Counted from the stretch's first letter, positions 25,844 to 35,645 are shown. The stretch: 64,000 nucleotides of DNA from Microbacterium sp. Leaf151 (GCF_001424225.1 NZ_LMOR01000001.1:5427-69426), one strand, 5' to 3'. Notes: a model not told the origin generated them from the sequence alone. Program-made: numbers and translations.

Positions 25844-26358
25844 CCGCGCGGTGGTGGCGGCGCAACGCCATCGCGCTGGCGGCGGTCGCCGTGCTTCTGC
25901 CGACCACCGCGGTCGTCGTCGGTGGCAACGAATGGTGGAACGCGAATCAGGCCGACCCGGTCTTTCCCACGACGGTCGGCCCCGATACGACCGTCGAGTT
26001 CGGCGGCGCGACCTGGGGTCCCGCGCGCTGGGGCACCGTTGCGGCGGATACCGCGTCCGACGCCCCCGCGGGTGCCCGCGCGGTCGTGATCGAGGTGCCC
26101 GTCGATCCCCGGGGGAAGATCTTGTCGTGCGGGTCTCCGATGCTGCGCGAGACCGGCGGCGAGAACCGACGATGGATCAACGCCCTGGCCGACGTCGACT
26201 GGAGCTACGACGCCCAGAGCTCATGCCCGTCAGACGAGGCCGTGCCCTTCACGATCGAAGTCCCCTACCTCGTCCCCGACGACGCCACCGGACCGTTCGA
26301 TCTCGAGCTCGCGCTCACCGACCAGCTTCCGGGCTACCTCGTCCTCCGCCTTCCCTGA
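25828..26358 (+). CDS. exported hypothetical protein
   Basis: Not recognised. 176 residues with an N-terminal membrane segment (NAIALAAVAVLLPTTAVVVGG) and an extracytoplasmic domain that contains two cysteines (ILSCGSP and SSCPSD), possibly a disulfide. Starts inside the end of the previous gene. Its last 129 bases overlap, on the opposite strand, the C-terminal tail of the membrane protein at 26230-27648. Confidence 0.6.
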   Translation: MDDAVTARWWRRNAIALAAVAVLLPTTAVVVGGNEWWNANQADPVFPTTVGPDTTVEFGGATWGPARWGTVAADTASDAPAGARAVVIEVPVDPRGKILSCGSPMLRETGGENRRWINALADVDWSYDAQSSCPSDEAVPFTIEVPYLVPDDATGPFDLELALTDQLPGYLVLRLP

Positions 26359-27648
26359 CGGTCCCGGAGTGCCGCCCGACGGCTGACCGGATGACACGAC
26401 GGGCGCTCCGATCAACGCTCCGATCGTGGCGTCGTAGGCGCCGGCCACGAGCACGGTCCGGAGGGGCTCGATGACGAGCGGCACGAGCATCAGGGGAAGC
26501 GGGCCGAGAACGAGCCAGAACGTGTCGAAATCGTTCGGACCCACAGTCCGCGTGATCGCGATACGCAACCACCCTTCTCCGAGGAGGAGGAGAGCGTACA
26601 AGAGCACGTACCCCCCGATCAGGATCGGCCCGCTCCGCCACATCAGGACGATCGCCCGCCAGATCGGCCGGAAACGGCTGCCCAGGCCCGCTCCGATGTC
26701 GTTCAGCCGTCGCCGCAGGCGCTGGGGTACGACTCCGTAACGGGTGCGGGCGCGGGTCGCCAGTTCACCGCGCCATTGCACACCCTGCGGCGACACCGCC
26801 TGCCCGTAGATCACGCCGGCGACGGTGAGCCACGCCAAGGGCACGAGCAGGATCGTTCCGGCCTGCCCCCCGAGCCAGAGCACGGCGTCCCACACCCAGC
26901 CCAGCGGTACGAACCAGCCGCCGACCCACTCCCGGGCGTCGGCGAGCCAGGCGATCGCCTGACGGCTGTCGATCCAGCCGGTCACCTGTCCGAGCGCCTC
27001 GCCGATGAAGTACGCCGCGAGGAACACCCACAGCGCCTCGAGGTAGGTCGCGGGAACCGAGGTCCACGACGGGAGCGACGCCTGCCACCGCTTCCACGCT
27101 CCCCGCCCTGCCAGCGCGAGGATCACCACCGCGATGGTCCAGGGTTCCCACGACAACTGGTCGACAGCCCCCGATGTGTCGACGGTCGCTCCGGTGACGA
27201 TCGCCATGACGTCACGGCCGATCTTCACGCTGAGCGCGGCGTCGAGGTAGGCCGCGACGTCTTCGCGCAGGAACCCGAGCGCGGCGTAGACCGCCATGAA
27301 CGGCAGGATCGCCGACAGCAGCGCGTCGCGGAACGCCCCGCGACGGCTGACGCGGTCCACCGGCGGTGGAGCGAGCACGCCGAGGCGCGGCATCCCGTCT
27401 CGGAGCACGAGGAACATCGCCACGACGCTGACGATCTTCGCGAGGATCGCGAGCGGCAGCAGAAGGATGCCACCGATCGCCGTGTATCCGCCGACGAATC
27501 CTGCGACCTCGAGGCCGACGTACCGGCCGAGCGTGCCGGCGAGATACCAGGCGAGAAGCGCGGGCCAGTGCGCGACGATCAGCCGCCCCGTCATCGAGAT
27601 CACCGCACGCACCCCCTCACCGTAGCGGCGCGTCAGCGAAGCGTCCAC
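26230..27648 (-). CDS. polytopic membrane protein of unknown function
   Basis: Not recognised. Up to 472 residues with eight or more hydrophobic segments spread over residues 20-400 and tryptophan-rich loops. The start is unsure: GTG at 27648 has no ribosome-binding site, and GTG at 27603, after a GAGGGGG, is as likely. The last 43 residues are charged and encoded antisense to the end of the convergent exported-protein gene, so they may have been added by loss of an earlier stop codon. Confidence 0.65.
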   Translation of the reverse strand: MDASLTRRYGEGVRAVISMTGRLIVAHWPALLAWYLAGTLGRYVGLEVAGFVGGYTAIGGILLLPLAILAKIVSVVAMFLVLRDGMPRLGVLAPPPVDRVSRRGAFRDALLSAILPFMAVYAALGFLREDVAAYLDAALSVKIGRDVMAIVTGATVDTSGAVDQLSWEPWTIAVVILALAGRGAWKRWQASLPSWTSVPATYLEALWVFLAAYFIGEALGQVTGWIDSRQAIAWLADAREWVGGWFVPLGWVWDAVLWLGGQAGTILLVPLAWLTVAGVIYGQAVSPQGVQWRGELATRARTRYGVVPQRLRRRLNDIGAGLGSRFRPIWRAIVLMWRSGPILIGGYVLLYALLLLGEGWLRIAITRTVGPNDFDTFWLVLGPLPLMLVPLVIEPLRTVLVAGAYDATIGALIGAPVVSSGQPSGGTPGPSGKAEDEVARKLVGERELEIERSGGVVGDEVGDFDREGHGLV

Positions 27649-27679
27649 GGCGGGAAGGCCGTCATCCGGAAAGCAGAAA

Positions 27680-27699
27680 ACCCGCGGAAATCCGCGGGT
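27680..27699 (-). terminator. terminator of tRNA-Ser
   Basis: Stem ACCCGCGGA / TCCGCGGGT with a two-base loop, followed on the minus strand by TTTTCTGCTTT. Begins 21 bases after the 3' end of the tRNA. Confidence 0.85.
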
Positions 27700-27720
27700 C
27701 TCGAGCCAGTACTTATATGC

Positions 27721-27808
27721 GGAGACGGAGGGATTTGAACCCTCGGTCCCCGTGAGGGGACTCCACCTTAGCAGGGTGGTGCACTAGGCCGAACTATGCG
27801 ACGTCTCC
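27721..27808 (-). tRNA. tRNA-Ser (anticodon GCU)
   Basis: 88 bases with acceptor stem GGAGACG/CGTCTCC, anticodon loop CTGCTAA (anticodon at 27770-27772), the long variable arm (CCCCTCACGGGG) that marks class II tRNAs, and the T-loop GGTTCAAATCC. CCA is not encoded. Reads AGC and AGU codons. Confidence 0.95.
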
Positions 27809-27909
27809 AGGTGATCGACGCCTCGCGGCTCGAACACACCCGTCCATACTAACCGGTCGCCGCCCGGCATCCGAACCATGATCCGGATGCCGGGTGGCGC
27901 GGGCGCGGA

Positions 27910-29199
27910 TCACTCGCGGACGTTGCCGTTGGAGCAGGTCGCCTGCGCCGCGGTCTGACCGGCGATGCCGTCGGGCAGCACGATCGCCTCGGAACTCGGA
28001 ACCGGGGTGGGCGAGGGGCTGTCGGCGGGCTCGGGGCTCGCAGTGTCGGCCGGTGCGGGCGTCTCGGCGGGCCCCGGAGCGGCGTTCTCGTCGACCACGA
28101 CGCCGTCGCCGTCGCTGAGGTTGCCCGACAACTCGAGCGGCTGGTTCGCGGCGAGCGCCGCCCACAGCGTGTCGGCGTCGTCGTAGTCGGGGACCACGCG
28201 GTTGGCGTCGTACGGGTCGGTGTAGGTCGGGTACTGGATGAAGACGATGTCGCTGAACGGCACGTCCTTCACCGCCGAGGCGATCTGCACCAGCGTCAGC
28301 GGGTTCGTCAACGACGTCGACGGGTCGACGTTGCGCAGCGCCGTCGAGGCGAGCTTGTAGAGGGTCGCGGGGTTCGACAGCACCTCCTGGCTCTTCAGCT
28401 TGTTCGCCAGACGCGACATGTACTGCTGCTGGTTCGAGATGCGCCCCAGGTCGCCGCCGTCGCCGACGCCGTGGCGGGTGCGGAGGAACTGCAGGGCGTC
28501 GAGGCCCTTCACCTGGCGCATGCCGGCGGGCCAGTCGATGCCGGTGTAGGGGTCTTGGATGCCGTTGGCGATGCAGACGTCGACGCCGCCGATGGCATCC
28601 GTGATGTTGATGACGCCGCCGAAGCTCACCTTCGCGGCGAAGGGGATCTCGAGGCCGCTGAGCTCCGAGACGGTCGCGGCGACGCACGACAGACCGCCGT
28701 AGAGGTAGGCGCTGTTGATCTGCTGCTTGCTCATCGCCGAGTTGACGTTGCCGTCCTGGTCGGTGCAGGACGGGATCGGGACCATGAGGTCGCGCGGGAA
28801 CGAGATCACCGTGACGCGGCGCGGGGCGTCGGAGATGTGCACGAGCATGTTGACGTCGTTGAGGGTGCCCTCGGCGTCATCACCCGTGCAGCGGTCGCCG
28901 AACAGCTGGGCGAAGTCGGGTTCGCACTCGTCGGTGCCGACGAGCAGCAGGTTGACCCCGCCCTTCAGCTCGCCGAGGTCGGGCGGCACGGCGGGCTGAC
29001 CCTTGAGGTCGACGGCGTCGGCGGTGAAGCTTCGGGTGAGGTCGACCGCCGCATACGCGAAGACGGCGCCGCCCGAGACGAGGAGCACGGCGAGCACGAT
29101 GGCGAGTCCGCGGAAGAGTTGGGCGAAGGGGCCCGGCGACGACAGTCGCCCGTGGCGGGCCGCGGTGCGTTGACCGCGCGGTGTGGTCGTCTTGCTCAC
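27910..29199 (-). CDS. LytR-CpsA-Psr (LCP) family cell-wall glycopolymer ligase
   Basis: 429 residues: cytoplasmic N-terminus of about 25, membrane anchor (GLAIVLAVLLVSGGAVFAYAAVDL), then the extracellular LCP domain with NLLLVGTDE, VTVISFPRDLMVPI (the conserved arginine that contacts the lipid pyrophosphate) and LDALQFLRTRHG. A proline-, serine- and alanine-rich C-terminal tail ends with a cysteine-containing segment. LCP proteins move glycopolymers from a lipid carrier to peptidoglycan or arabinogalactan. The GTG start is chosen from AAGGA upstream. Monocistronic, divergent from the GH59 gene. Confidence 0.92.
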   Translation of the reverse strand: MSKTTTPRGQRTAARHGRLSSPGPFAQLFRGLAIVLAVLLVSGGAVFAYAAVDLTRSFTADAVDLKGQPAVPPDLGELKGGVNLLLVGTDECEPDFAQLFGDRCTGDDAEGTLNDVNMLVHISDAPRRVTVISFPRDLMVPIPSCTDQDGNVNSAMSKQQINSAYLYGGLSCVAATVSELSGLEIPFAAKVSFGGVINITDAIGGVDVCIANGIQDPYTGIDWPAGMRQVKGLDALQFLRTRHGVGDGGDLGRISNQQQYMSRLANKLKSQEVLSNPATLYKLASTALRNVDPSTSLTNPLTLVQIASAVKDVPFSDIVFIQYPTYTDPYDANRVVPDYDDADTLWAALAANQPLELSGNLSDGDGVVVDENAAPGPAETPAPADTASPEPADSPSPTPVPSSEAIVLPDGIAGQTAAQATCSNGNVRE

Positions 29200-29495
29200 T
29201 CGTGTCCTTCCGAGACGGATGCCACCGGCCCGGCAGCACGTCGACCTCGGCGGGGCCGCAGGTCGCAGCAATACTAGGGACGCACGGCTGTGAATGGCGT
29301 GAAGGCCGGCGGGCCGATCCGCGGTCCGGGTCGAGCGGGTCTCGGCGGTCGCCGACGGTCGCGATGAGCACCGATCGACTGTTCGTATGAGTTCGATACT
29401 GCTCGACCGTGTTCGTTTGTCTACCGGATAGCGCTCACCTGTGGTCTGCTACCGACGACCCCCGAATGGGCTTCCTTCAACGACGAGGACCTCCA
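29200..29495. promoter_or_regulatory. divergent control region LCP / GH59
   Basis: No gene seen. The half next to GH59 (29375-29450) is AT-richer and contains three spaced copies of GTTCG (GTTCGTATGAG, GTTCGATACTG, GTTCGTTTGTC). The last resembles the GCGTTTGTTATGA segment of the 48.7-kb promoter, a possible shared operator of the DeoR/LacI-type regulators. Confidence 0.35.
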
Positions 29496-32400
29496 ATGAC
29501 GAAAGCGTCATCCGCCCGGTTCGCTTGCGCCCTCACCGCCGCCGCAGCGGTGGTGATGGGATCGCTCATCGCACCCCCCACCAGCGCCGTCGCCGCGGGC
29601 GCCGACCCGGTTTCCGTGACCATCGACGGTGCCGACGTCGCCGCGGCGGCACAGAACCGCAACGGCCTCACGTTCAAAGGCTTCGGTGTCCTGACCGCGA
29701 ACTCGACCAGCGCCCTGCTGCTGGACTACAAGGCGCAGCACCCCGAGAAGTACTGGGAGATGATCGAGACGCTGTTCGGTGGTGACCACCCCATTATGAA
29801 CACAGTCAAGATCGAGATGGGCAACGACAGGAACACCTCCACGGGCCCGAACCCCGCGACGATGCGCTCCAGGGACGAATACCCCAACGTCCTGCGCGAG
29901 CCCGGGTTCCAGCTCGCGGCAGACGCGAAGCTGGTCGCCCACGGCGACGTGCACGTCAGCATCCTCCGTTGGCAGCGCCCGACGTGGGTGACGAACCATC
30001 AAGAGCAATACGTCTGGTTCAAGAACACCGTCCTCGCCGCCTACCGCGAGTTCGGCTTCATGATCGATTCCATCAATCCGGACACCAACGAGACCACCAA
30101 CCCGGAGATCCAGCTGTACAAGGACTTCTCGGGATGGCTGCGCAACGACACCACCGGGTTCCAGGGGGCGGGCTCGACCGACCCGAACAACGGTTTCGCC
30201 TCGGAGGAGGAGCGCGAGCTGTACACGGCCATCGAGACCGTCGCCGCCGATACCGTCGGCACCCCTCCCGTCTCGTTCGGCAACGCGATGACCGCCCCGG
30301 CGGATTCGTCGCTCCGTGACGCCGTGGACGTGGTCGGCTTCCACTACTCCAGCGCCGATGACAGCGCGGGCAACATGAAGAAGGTGGCCGAGCAGCTGGA
30401 CAAGGAGGTCTGGAACTCGGAGGGGCAGTCGACGTTCTCCAACTCGGCGGACCGCCCGAACAACAGCAACAGCGACGAGCAGGGCGGAGTCGGCACGCAG
30501 TTCGGCGGGACGAACAGTGCCCTCGAGATGGGCAACTGGGTGACCACCGGGTTCACCGCATCTCGCCGCACACTGAACATCTTCCAGCCCGTGATCGGGT
30601 CGTTCTACGACGGCTTCCAGTACTCCTCCAAGGAGTTGGTCAACGCCCGTGAGCCGTGGTCGGGGTGGATGTACTACGACGGCGGCCTGTCGGTCATCGA
30701 GCACTTCACCCAGTTCGCCACGCTCGGATGGGAGAACGACGACAACACCGCGGGTGTCTGGCGTGCCATCCCGAAGGCCTCCGGCAGTGAGCTGGGAACC
30801 GGCAACCCGCCGAGCGGCGCACGAGCGGGAGGGGCGTCGTACACCACCCTCGCCTCTCCGGACGCGTCGGACTTCTCGACCGTCATCATCAACGACAGCA
30901 AATTCACCAAGACGTACCGGATCACCGCGAAGGACCTCGACCTCGGTGCGGACAAGACCGCCGAGGTGTGGGAGACACGCGCAGCCGACGCCGGCGACGC
31001 GTACGACGCCAACTACCTGATCCCGGTCGCCGAGCTGCAGCCCGACGGAACGTCGACCTACACGGTGGAGGTGAAGCCCTTCTCCGCCGCAACGCTCACC
31101 ACCCTGGACCACGCCACGACCACGAGCAGCGGATCCATCGTGGCGAAGGACGGATACGGCAGCTCGCTCCCGTCCAGCCCCGAGTTCACCGACCCCGATG
31201 GCGGTCGGGACGTGCTCGACACGGACGCCAGCGGTGCCGCCAACGGAGTCACGAACGACGCCGTCCTGTACGCCGACGATTTCGAGTATGCCGAGCAGGG
31301 CGACATCCAGAGCTACGACCCCGCGACCGGGCGGCTCGTCGACACAGGCGAGAGCTTCCTGGAGAGCCGAGGAGCACGCCCCCAGCCGGAGGGCACACCC
31401 GCCACCCAGCCGGAGGACCTGGGGGTGACCCCGCGCTACACGAATGACACGAACGGTGCGTTCGAGTCCGTCGTGACGACCGATCCCGCGCACCGCCGAG
31501 TCCTTCGTCAGCAGGTCGGTCCCGGCATGAACGGCGGCGCGTGGAACGGCGGCGACCCGAAAACGACCATCGGCGACGCGCGATGGGCCAACTACACCGT
31601 CTCGACGGATGTCCTGTTCGAGGCCGGCGGCACCCCGTACGCCACGGTGGGCGCACGTCAGCAGGGTGGCACCGCCAACGGTCAGAACGTCTCGGCTGCT
31701 GAGTTGCGAGTGGACTCGACGGGAGCGTGGACGTTCATGCGGTTCGGCACGACCCTCGCCAGCGGCACGGTTGCCAACAACGCCGCCGTCGCCTTCAAGA
31801 CGGGCACCGGCTCGTGGAACAACATCTCCGTGAAGGTGGCGGGATCGGTGTACACGGCATCCGTGAACGGGGTCGAGGTCTCCACCTTCACCGATACCGC
31901 GCCGCAGTCGGCCGGTCGGATCCAGTTGGGTTCGAGCTTCACCTTCGTCCAGTTCGACAACCTCAAAGTGGAGACCGTCCCCGGCTACACGCCTTACTAC
32001 AGCTCGATCATCGACGGCATGCACCAGACCAGCTGGGACGACACCTCGGTCCCCGTGCTCGATTTCGACGCGAACTGGAGCCACGTGAACGGGCAAGGCA
32101 TGTTCGAGTGGCAGCGCACCGCATCCAAGAGCACCGCCAAGGGCGCCACGATGTCGTACGCCTTCAGCGGCACGGGACTGGACATCATCGGCACCAACCC
32201 CGGCTCCGCAACGCTGAACGTGACCGTCGACGGCGTCCCCGTCGCCGCCGCCGCACCCACGTGGTCGGCGGGAAGCGAGCGCACGACCTTCCAGCTCCGC
32301 GGGCTCCGCAACGGCGCGCACACCGTCGCGCTCTCCACGGCGAACGACAACTCCCTCAACGTCGATGCCGTCGGCGTGATCCAGGCGACAGCCGCCTCGG

Positions 32401-34343
32401 GGAAGGTCGACACCGCCGCGCTGGCGAAAGCCGTCGACTCCGTCGACGACGCGGTGGAGGCCGAGTACACGCCCGAGTCGTGGGCGCTCTTCTCGGCGGC
32501 TCTGACCGACGCCCGCGCCGCTGTCGCCGACCCCGTCGCCTTCGGCCTCGACGCGGAGGGGGCTTCGGCCATCGCGGCGCGCCTGATCGCCGCCGGCGAC
32601 CAGCTCACGCCGAAAGACGTGAGCCCCGACGTCCTCGATCTCGGCGCCCTGAGCATCACCTCGAAAGACCGGGCCCTCCCGAAGACGGTGAAGATGAACG
32701 GCGCCGATGTGCCGGTCACGTGGACGCAGGGATCGCTGGCCAGCGCCGCGGGAACGGCTGAGCTGGGGAGCTTCGTCGCCACCGGGCGTTCCACGCAGAA
32801 GGTCGACTCCGGTGTCTATCAGCGGATCACCGCACGCGTTCTGGTCGTTCCGGCCGACCTGGAGTACTTCATCGACTCCGGCTCGAGCGGTGCCGCCGCG
32901 GGCTCGGCATACGCCGCGGTCGCGGGTCGTGATGATCTGCGCAACGACAGCGCCGATCAGAAGTGGGATGGCAAGACCGCCGGCAAGACGTGGGGGTACG
33001 CCACGGCAGCAACCGCACTCGGCGCCGGGACTCCCCAGGATTGGGCATCGTCGTGGGTGGGGGCGGACTTCAACAAGCCCGTCACCTACTACCTGACGCT
33101 TCCCGCCGGCTCCTACAACATCGGTGCGGTCCAGGCACCACGGGCCGGACTGACGACCAACATCTACGCCAAGGTCACCGCCGGGTCGTCCTCGACCACG
33201 AAATCCGCCGTCTCGCAGGGCGCGGCGACGACCATCTCGCACTCCATCACCGTCGACACCGACACCGTCGTCGCAGTGGAGTTCGGCACGACAGGCACCT
33301 CCGGCTACAACGCTCGTCTTGCCCTGCTCTTCGTGCAGAACGTGCCGCGCGATGTGGGTATGCAGGGTGCGCTCGGGGTGAACGACGCCCTGCCCACGTC
33401 GGTCGAGATCGCCGGATCGCAGAAGGCGGTGCAATGGGATGCCGTGTCCGCCGAGCAGCCGCGGAGCGAGTACTCGAAGCTCGTCCTGTCCGGACGCCTC
33501 TCCGACGGCGGCCAGAGCGTCGTCGCCTCCTACGAGATCGTCCCGACCGGCCTGGTCTACTACATCGACTCGGGTACCGGCGGAGCTGACTCCCCGCAGT
33601 ACACGGCGGTGAAGAAGTCGGTGCCCGGCGTGATCAACGACAAGGTCGACCAGGTCTCGACCGCACCCACCCAGTGGGGCTACGTCGCCGACGGGATGAA
33701 GGTGAAAGGCAGCACGGACGTCAATGACAAGTTCTCGACGGGGCTCTACCAGGACACGACGAAACTGACGTACCGACTGCCCCTCGAGGCGGGCACCTAC
33801 GCACTGACCGGAGGTTTCACCGAGTGGTGGGGCCTGAACCGCACGATGAACCACACCGTGTCCGCGCAGGGCGTCGAGCTGGCGAAGGGGAACGTCCCCC
33901 TGTCGGCGACGAGCACGCCGTTGTCCTCGACGCTCACTTTCACCCTCGACGAGGCCGCGACGGTGGAGTACGTCGTGACCAACGAAGGTGCCGGGGGCGA
34001 GAAGCCCGTCATCTCGTGGCTCGCGGTCGCCGACGTGACCCCGCCCGAGCCCGAGCTGGACGTCGCCGTGACCATGAGCACCCGGTGCGTCGCGGGGAAG
34101 GTCCTCGTCACGGCCACGGCCGCCAACGACGAGTCCGTCCCGGCAGCCGTGACGGTGGCCACTCCCTGGGGCAAGAAGGACTTCGGTTCCCTCGACCCCG
34201 GCAAGAAGGCATCGGCCGCGTTCAGCACGCGCGTCGCGTCCATCCCCGCGCAGGCGGTGACGATGACCGCCAGCGCGGAGATCGACGGCCAGAAAGTGCA
34301 GCTCGCGAAGGAGATCGATGTAGCGGCGACGACCTGCCGCTGA
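29496..34343 (+). CDS. secreted multidomain GH59-type glycoside hydrolase
   Basis: 1,615-residue secreted enzyme. Signal peptide at 1-34 (ending TSAVAA). Residues about 38-565 match the galactocerebrosidase-type GH59 catalytic region: FKGFGVLTANSTSALLLDY, NTVKIEMGND, a proposed acid/base Glu in DTNET (E199), VVGFHYSS, the nucleophile Glu in WNSEGQSTF (E309) and REPWSGWMYYDGGLSVIEHFTQ. A laminin-G-like domain follows (to about 825), then a beta module, a FIVAR-like three-helix segment (about 968-1040), bacterial Ig-like and carbohydrate-binding-like modules, and a C-terminal cell-surface-type domain. No LPxTG signal or membrane anchor. Start chosen from GAGGA eight bases upstream and the signal peptide. 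Beta-galactoside cleavage is inferred from the family. First element of the polysaccharide locus, followed by its own regulator gene. Confidence 0.82.
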   Translation: MTKASSARFACALTAAAAVVMGSLIAPPTSAVAAGADPVSVTIDGADVAAAAQNRNGLTFKGFGVLTANSTSALLLDYKAQHPEKYWEMIETLFGGDHPIMNTVKIEMGNDRNTSTGPNPATMRSRDEYPNVLREPGFQLAADAKLVAHGDVHVSILRWQRPTWVTNHQEQYVWFKNTVLAAYREFGFMIDSINPDTNETTNPEIQLYKDFSGWLRNDTTGFQGAGSTDPNNGFASEEERELYTAIETVAADTVGTPPVSFGNAMTAPADSSLRDAVDVVGFHYSSADDSAGNMKKVAEQLDKEVWNSEGQSTFSNSADRPNNSNSDEQGGVGTQFGGTNSALEMGNWVTTGFTASRRTLNIFQPVIGSFYDGFQYSSKELVNAREPWSGWMYYDGGLSVIEHFTQFATLGWENDDNTAGVWRAIPKASGSELGTGNPPSGARAGGASYTTLASPDASDFSTVIINDSKFTKTYRITAKDLDLGADKTAEVWETRAADAGDAYDANYLIPVAELQPDGTSTYTVEVKPFSAATLTTLDHATTTSSGSIVAKDGYGSSLPSSPEFTDPDGGRDVLDTDASGAANGVTNDAVLYADDFEYAEQGDIQSYDPATGRLVDTGESFLESRGARPQPEGTPATQPEDLGVTPRYTNDTNGAFESVVTTDPAHRRVLRQQVGPGMNGGAWNGGDPKTTIGDARWANYTVSTDVLFEAGGTPYATVGARQQGGTANGQNVSAAELRVDSTGAWTFMRFGTTLASGTVANNAAVAFKTGTGSWNNISVKVAGSVYTASVNGVEVSTFTDTAPQSAGRIQLGSSFTFVQFDNLKVETVPGYTPYYSSIIDGMHQTSWDDTSVPVLDFDANWSHVNGQGMFEWQRTASKSTAKGATMSYAFSGTGLDIIGTNPGSATLNVTVDGVPVAAAAPTWSAGSERTTFQLRGLRNGAHTVALSTANDNSLNVDAVGVIQATAASGKVDTAALAKAVDSVDDAVEAEYTPESWALFSAALTDARAAVADPVAFGLDAEGASAIAARLIAAGDQLTPKDVSPDVLDLGALSITSKDRALPKTVKMNGADVPVTWTQGSLASAAGTAELGSFVATGRSTQKVDSGVYQRITARVLVVPADLEYFIDSGSSGAAAGSAYAAVAGRDDLRNDSADQKWDGKTAGKTWGYATAATALGAGTPQDWASSWVGADFNKPVTYYLTLPAGSYNIGAVQAPRAGLTTNIYAKVTAGSSSTTKSAVSQGAATTISHSITVDTDTVVAVEFGTTGTSGYNARLALLFVQNVPRDVGMQGALGVNDALPTSVEIAGSQKAVQWDAVSAEQPRSEYSKLVLSGRLSDGGQSVVASYEIVPTGLVYYIDSGTGGADSPQYTAVKKSVPGVINDKVDQVSTAPTQWGYVADGMKVKGSTDVNDKFSTGLYQDTTKLTYRLPLEAGTYALTGGFTEWWGLNRTMNHTVSAQGVELAKGNVPLSATSTPLSSTLTFTLDEAATVEYVVTNEGAGGEKPVISWLAVADVTPPEPELDVAVTMSTRCVAGKVLVTATAANDESVPAAVTVATPWGKKDFGSLDPGKKASAAFSTRVASIPAQAVTMTASAEIDGQKVQLAKEIDVAATTCR

Positions 34344-34365
34344 GGACGAGTCCCACCCGAGAAGA

Positions 34366-34406
34366 GCATCGAGGCCCTGCCGGCATCGTCGGCAGGGCCT
34401 CGATGC
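34366..34406 (+). terminator. terminator after GH59 gene
   Basis: Stem GCATCGAGGCCCTGCCG / CGGCAGGGCCTCGATGC around a seven-base loop, 23 bases after the GH59 stop codon. No clear T tract. Confidence 0.75.
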
Positions 34407-34495
34407 ACCCGATCCGGCGAGCAGGGTGTTCGCACCGATCGCGCTCGAACGTCGATGCATAGAATCGAGACGACGTGGGTGGACGAGGAGGTCCG

Positions 34496-35638
34496 ATGGA
34501 CGCGCAGAAGCCCGCCTCGCCTGCGTTCGGACTCTCTCGACAGGAGCGCATCCTGGATGAGCTGCGACGGTCCGGTTCGGTTCGCGTGTCCGAACTGAGC
34601 AAGGTGCTCGGCGTCGCCGAGTTGACCGTCCGCCGCGACATCTCCTCCCTGGCCGACCGCGGGCTGCTCACCCGCGTCCACGGCGGCGCGACGCTGCGCA
34701 GCCGATTGGATGCGACGGTGCCACGCGCGGGCGCCGTCGCCGAAACGCCGCTGTTCCGAATCGGGATGGTGGTGCCGTCGTTGACCTACTACTGGCCCCA
34801 GATCATCATCGGGGCGCGTGCGGCGGCGACCACGACCGGATCCCAGCTGATCCTCCGTGCGGCGAGTTACTCTCCGGCCGACCAGCGCCGCCAGATCACG
34901 TCACTGATCGAGTCGGGGTATCTGCACGGCCTCATCGTCGCACCGGACACCACCGGGCCCGACGGCATCGCGTTGCTGCACTGGCTGGCCTCGCTCCCGA
35001 TACCGGTGGTCCTCGCCGAGCGGCGAGCGCCGTCATCCCTGGCGTTGACGTCGCTGGAGTGGGCGACGACGGACCACACGCACGGCGGCATCCTGGCGGG
35101 CGAGTATCTGGCCTCCCTCGGACACACGCGCGTGGGGATCGTGACCTCGGTCGACTCCCCCACGTCCGCGCCGCTGCGTCGCGGGTGGGAGCGCGCCGTG
35201 AAGGACCTCGGTCTGACCAGCCTGGTGGACCAGGACCTCGCGCTCGAAGCGATGGACGGCCACGATCGAGACGACGTCATCCAGCAGGTGCTCTCCCGGT
35301 GCCTGTCGACCGAGACGACGGCGTTGTTGATCCATTCGGACCGCCAGGCGGTCCTGGTGCAGCAGTACGCACGGGACAACGGATGGCAGGTGCCGGATCG
35401 ACTTGCCATCATGGCGTACGACGATGAGGTGGCGGAGAGCGCGGAACCGCCGATCACGGCGCTGCGGCCGCCCAAGCAGGATGTCGGGCGCGTGGCCGTC
35501 GAACTGATGCTCGGGCGACTGACCGGCGGTCCGACACGACCACGCCAGCGAACGTTCCTTCTGCCGGAGCTGAGGCCGCGCGGCTCCAGTGCGACGCGTG
35601 GCCCCCACGACCCCGCCGGTTCTGCCGCACCGGTGTGA
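34496..35638 (+). CDS. hybrid DeoR-HTH / LacI-type sensor transcriptional regulator
   Basis: 380 residues. N-terminal DeoR winged helix (SRQERILDELRRSGSVRVSE, then VAELTVRRDISSLADRGLLTRVHGG, about 14-65) joined to a LacI-type periplasmic-binding-protein sensor (GMVVPSLTYYWPQIIIGA from about 89, GLIVAPDTTG, IMAYDDEVAE). LacI proteins normally carry their own HTH, so this is a domain swap. The family is common in sugar-uptake loci of Microbacteriaceae, and a clear paralogue lies at the other end of the locus (50704-51816). Strong ribosome-binding site GAGGAGG. Likely controls the GH59 gene upstream and part of the uronate operon. Confidence 0.85.
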   Translation: MDAQKPASPAFGLSRQERILDELRRSGSVRVSELSKVLGVAELTVRRDISSLADRGLLTRVHGGATLRSRLDATVPRAGAVAETPLFRIGMVVPSLTYYWPQIIIGARAAATTTGSQLILRAASYSPADQRRQITSLIESGYLHGLIVAPDTTGPDGIALLHWLASLPIPVVLAERRAPSSLALTSLEWATTDHTHGGILAGEYLASLGHTRVGIVTSVDSPTSAPLRRGWERAVKDLGLTSLVDQDLALEAMDGHDRDDVIQQVLSRCLSTETTALLIHSDRQAVLVQQYARDNGWQVPDRLAIMAYDDEVAESAEPPITALRPPKQDVGRVAVELMLGRLTGGPTRPRQRTFLLPELRPRGSSATRGPHDPAGSAAPV

Positions 35639-35645
35639 CGGGGGG

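Noticed and set aside
29508-34460. 1,650-codon open frame antisense to the GH59 gene
   Set aside because: A product of high GC in the third codon position of the real gene. The translation is Arg/Gly/Val-rich with no family motif, and the opposite strand has a signal peptide and catalytic motifs.
35639-35645. Missing terminator between convergent regulator and fusion genes
   Set aside because: Only seven bases separate the stops. A terminator may lie within coding sequence, but none could be identified with confidence, so nothing was called.
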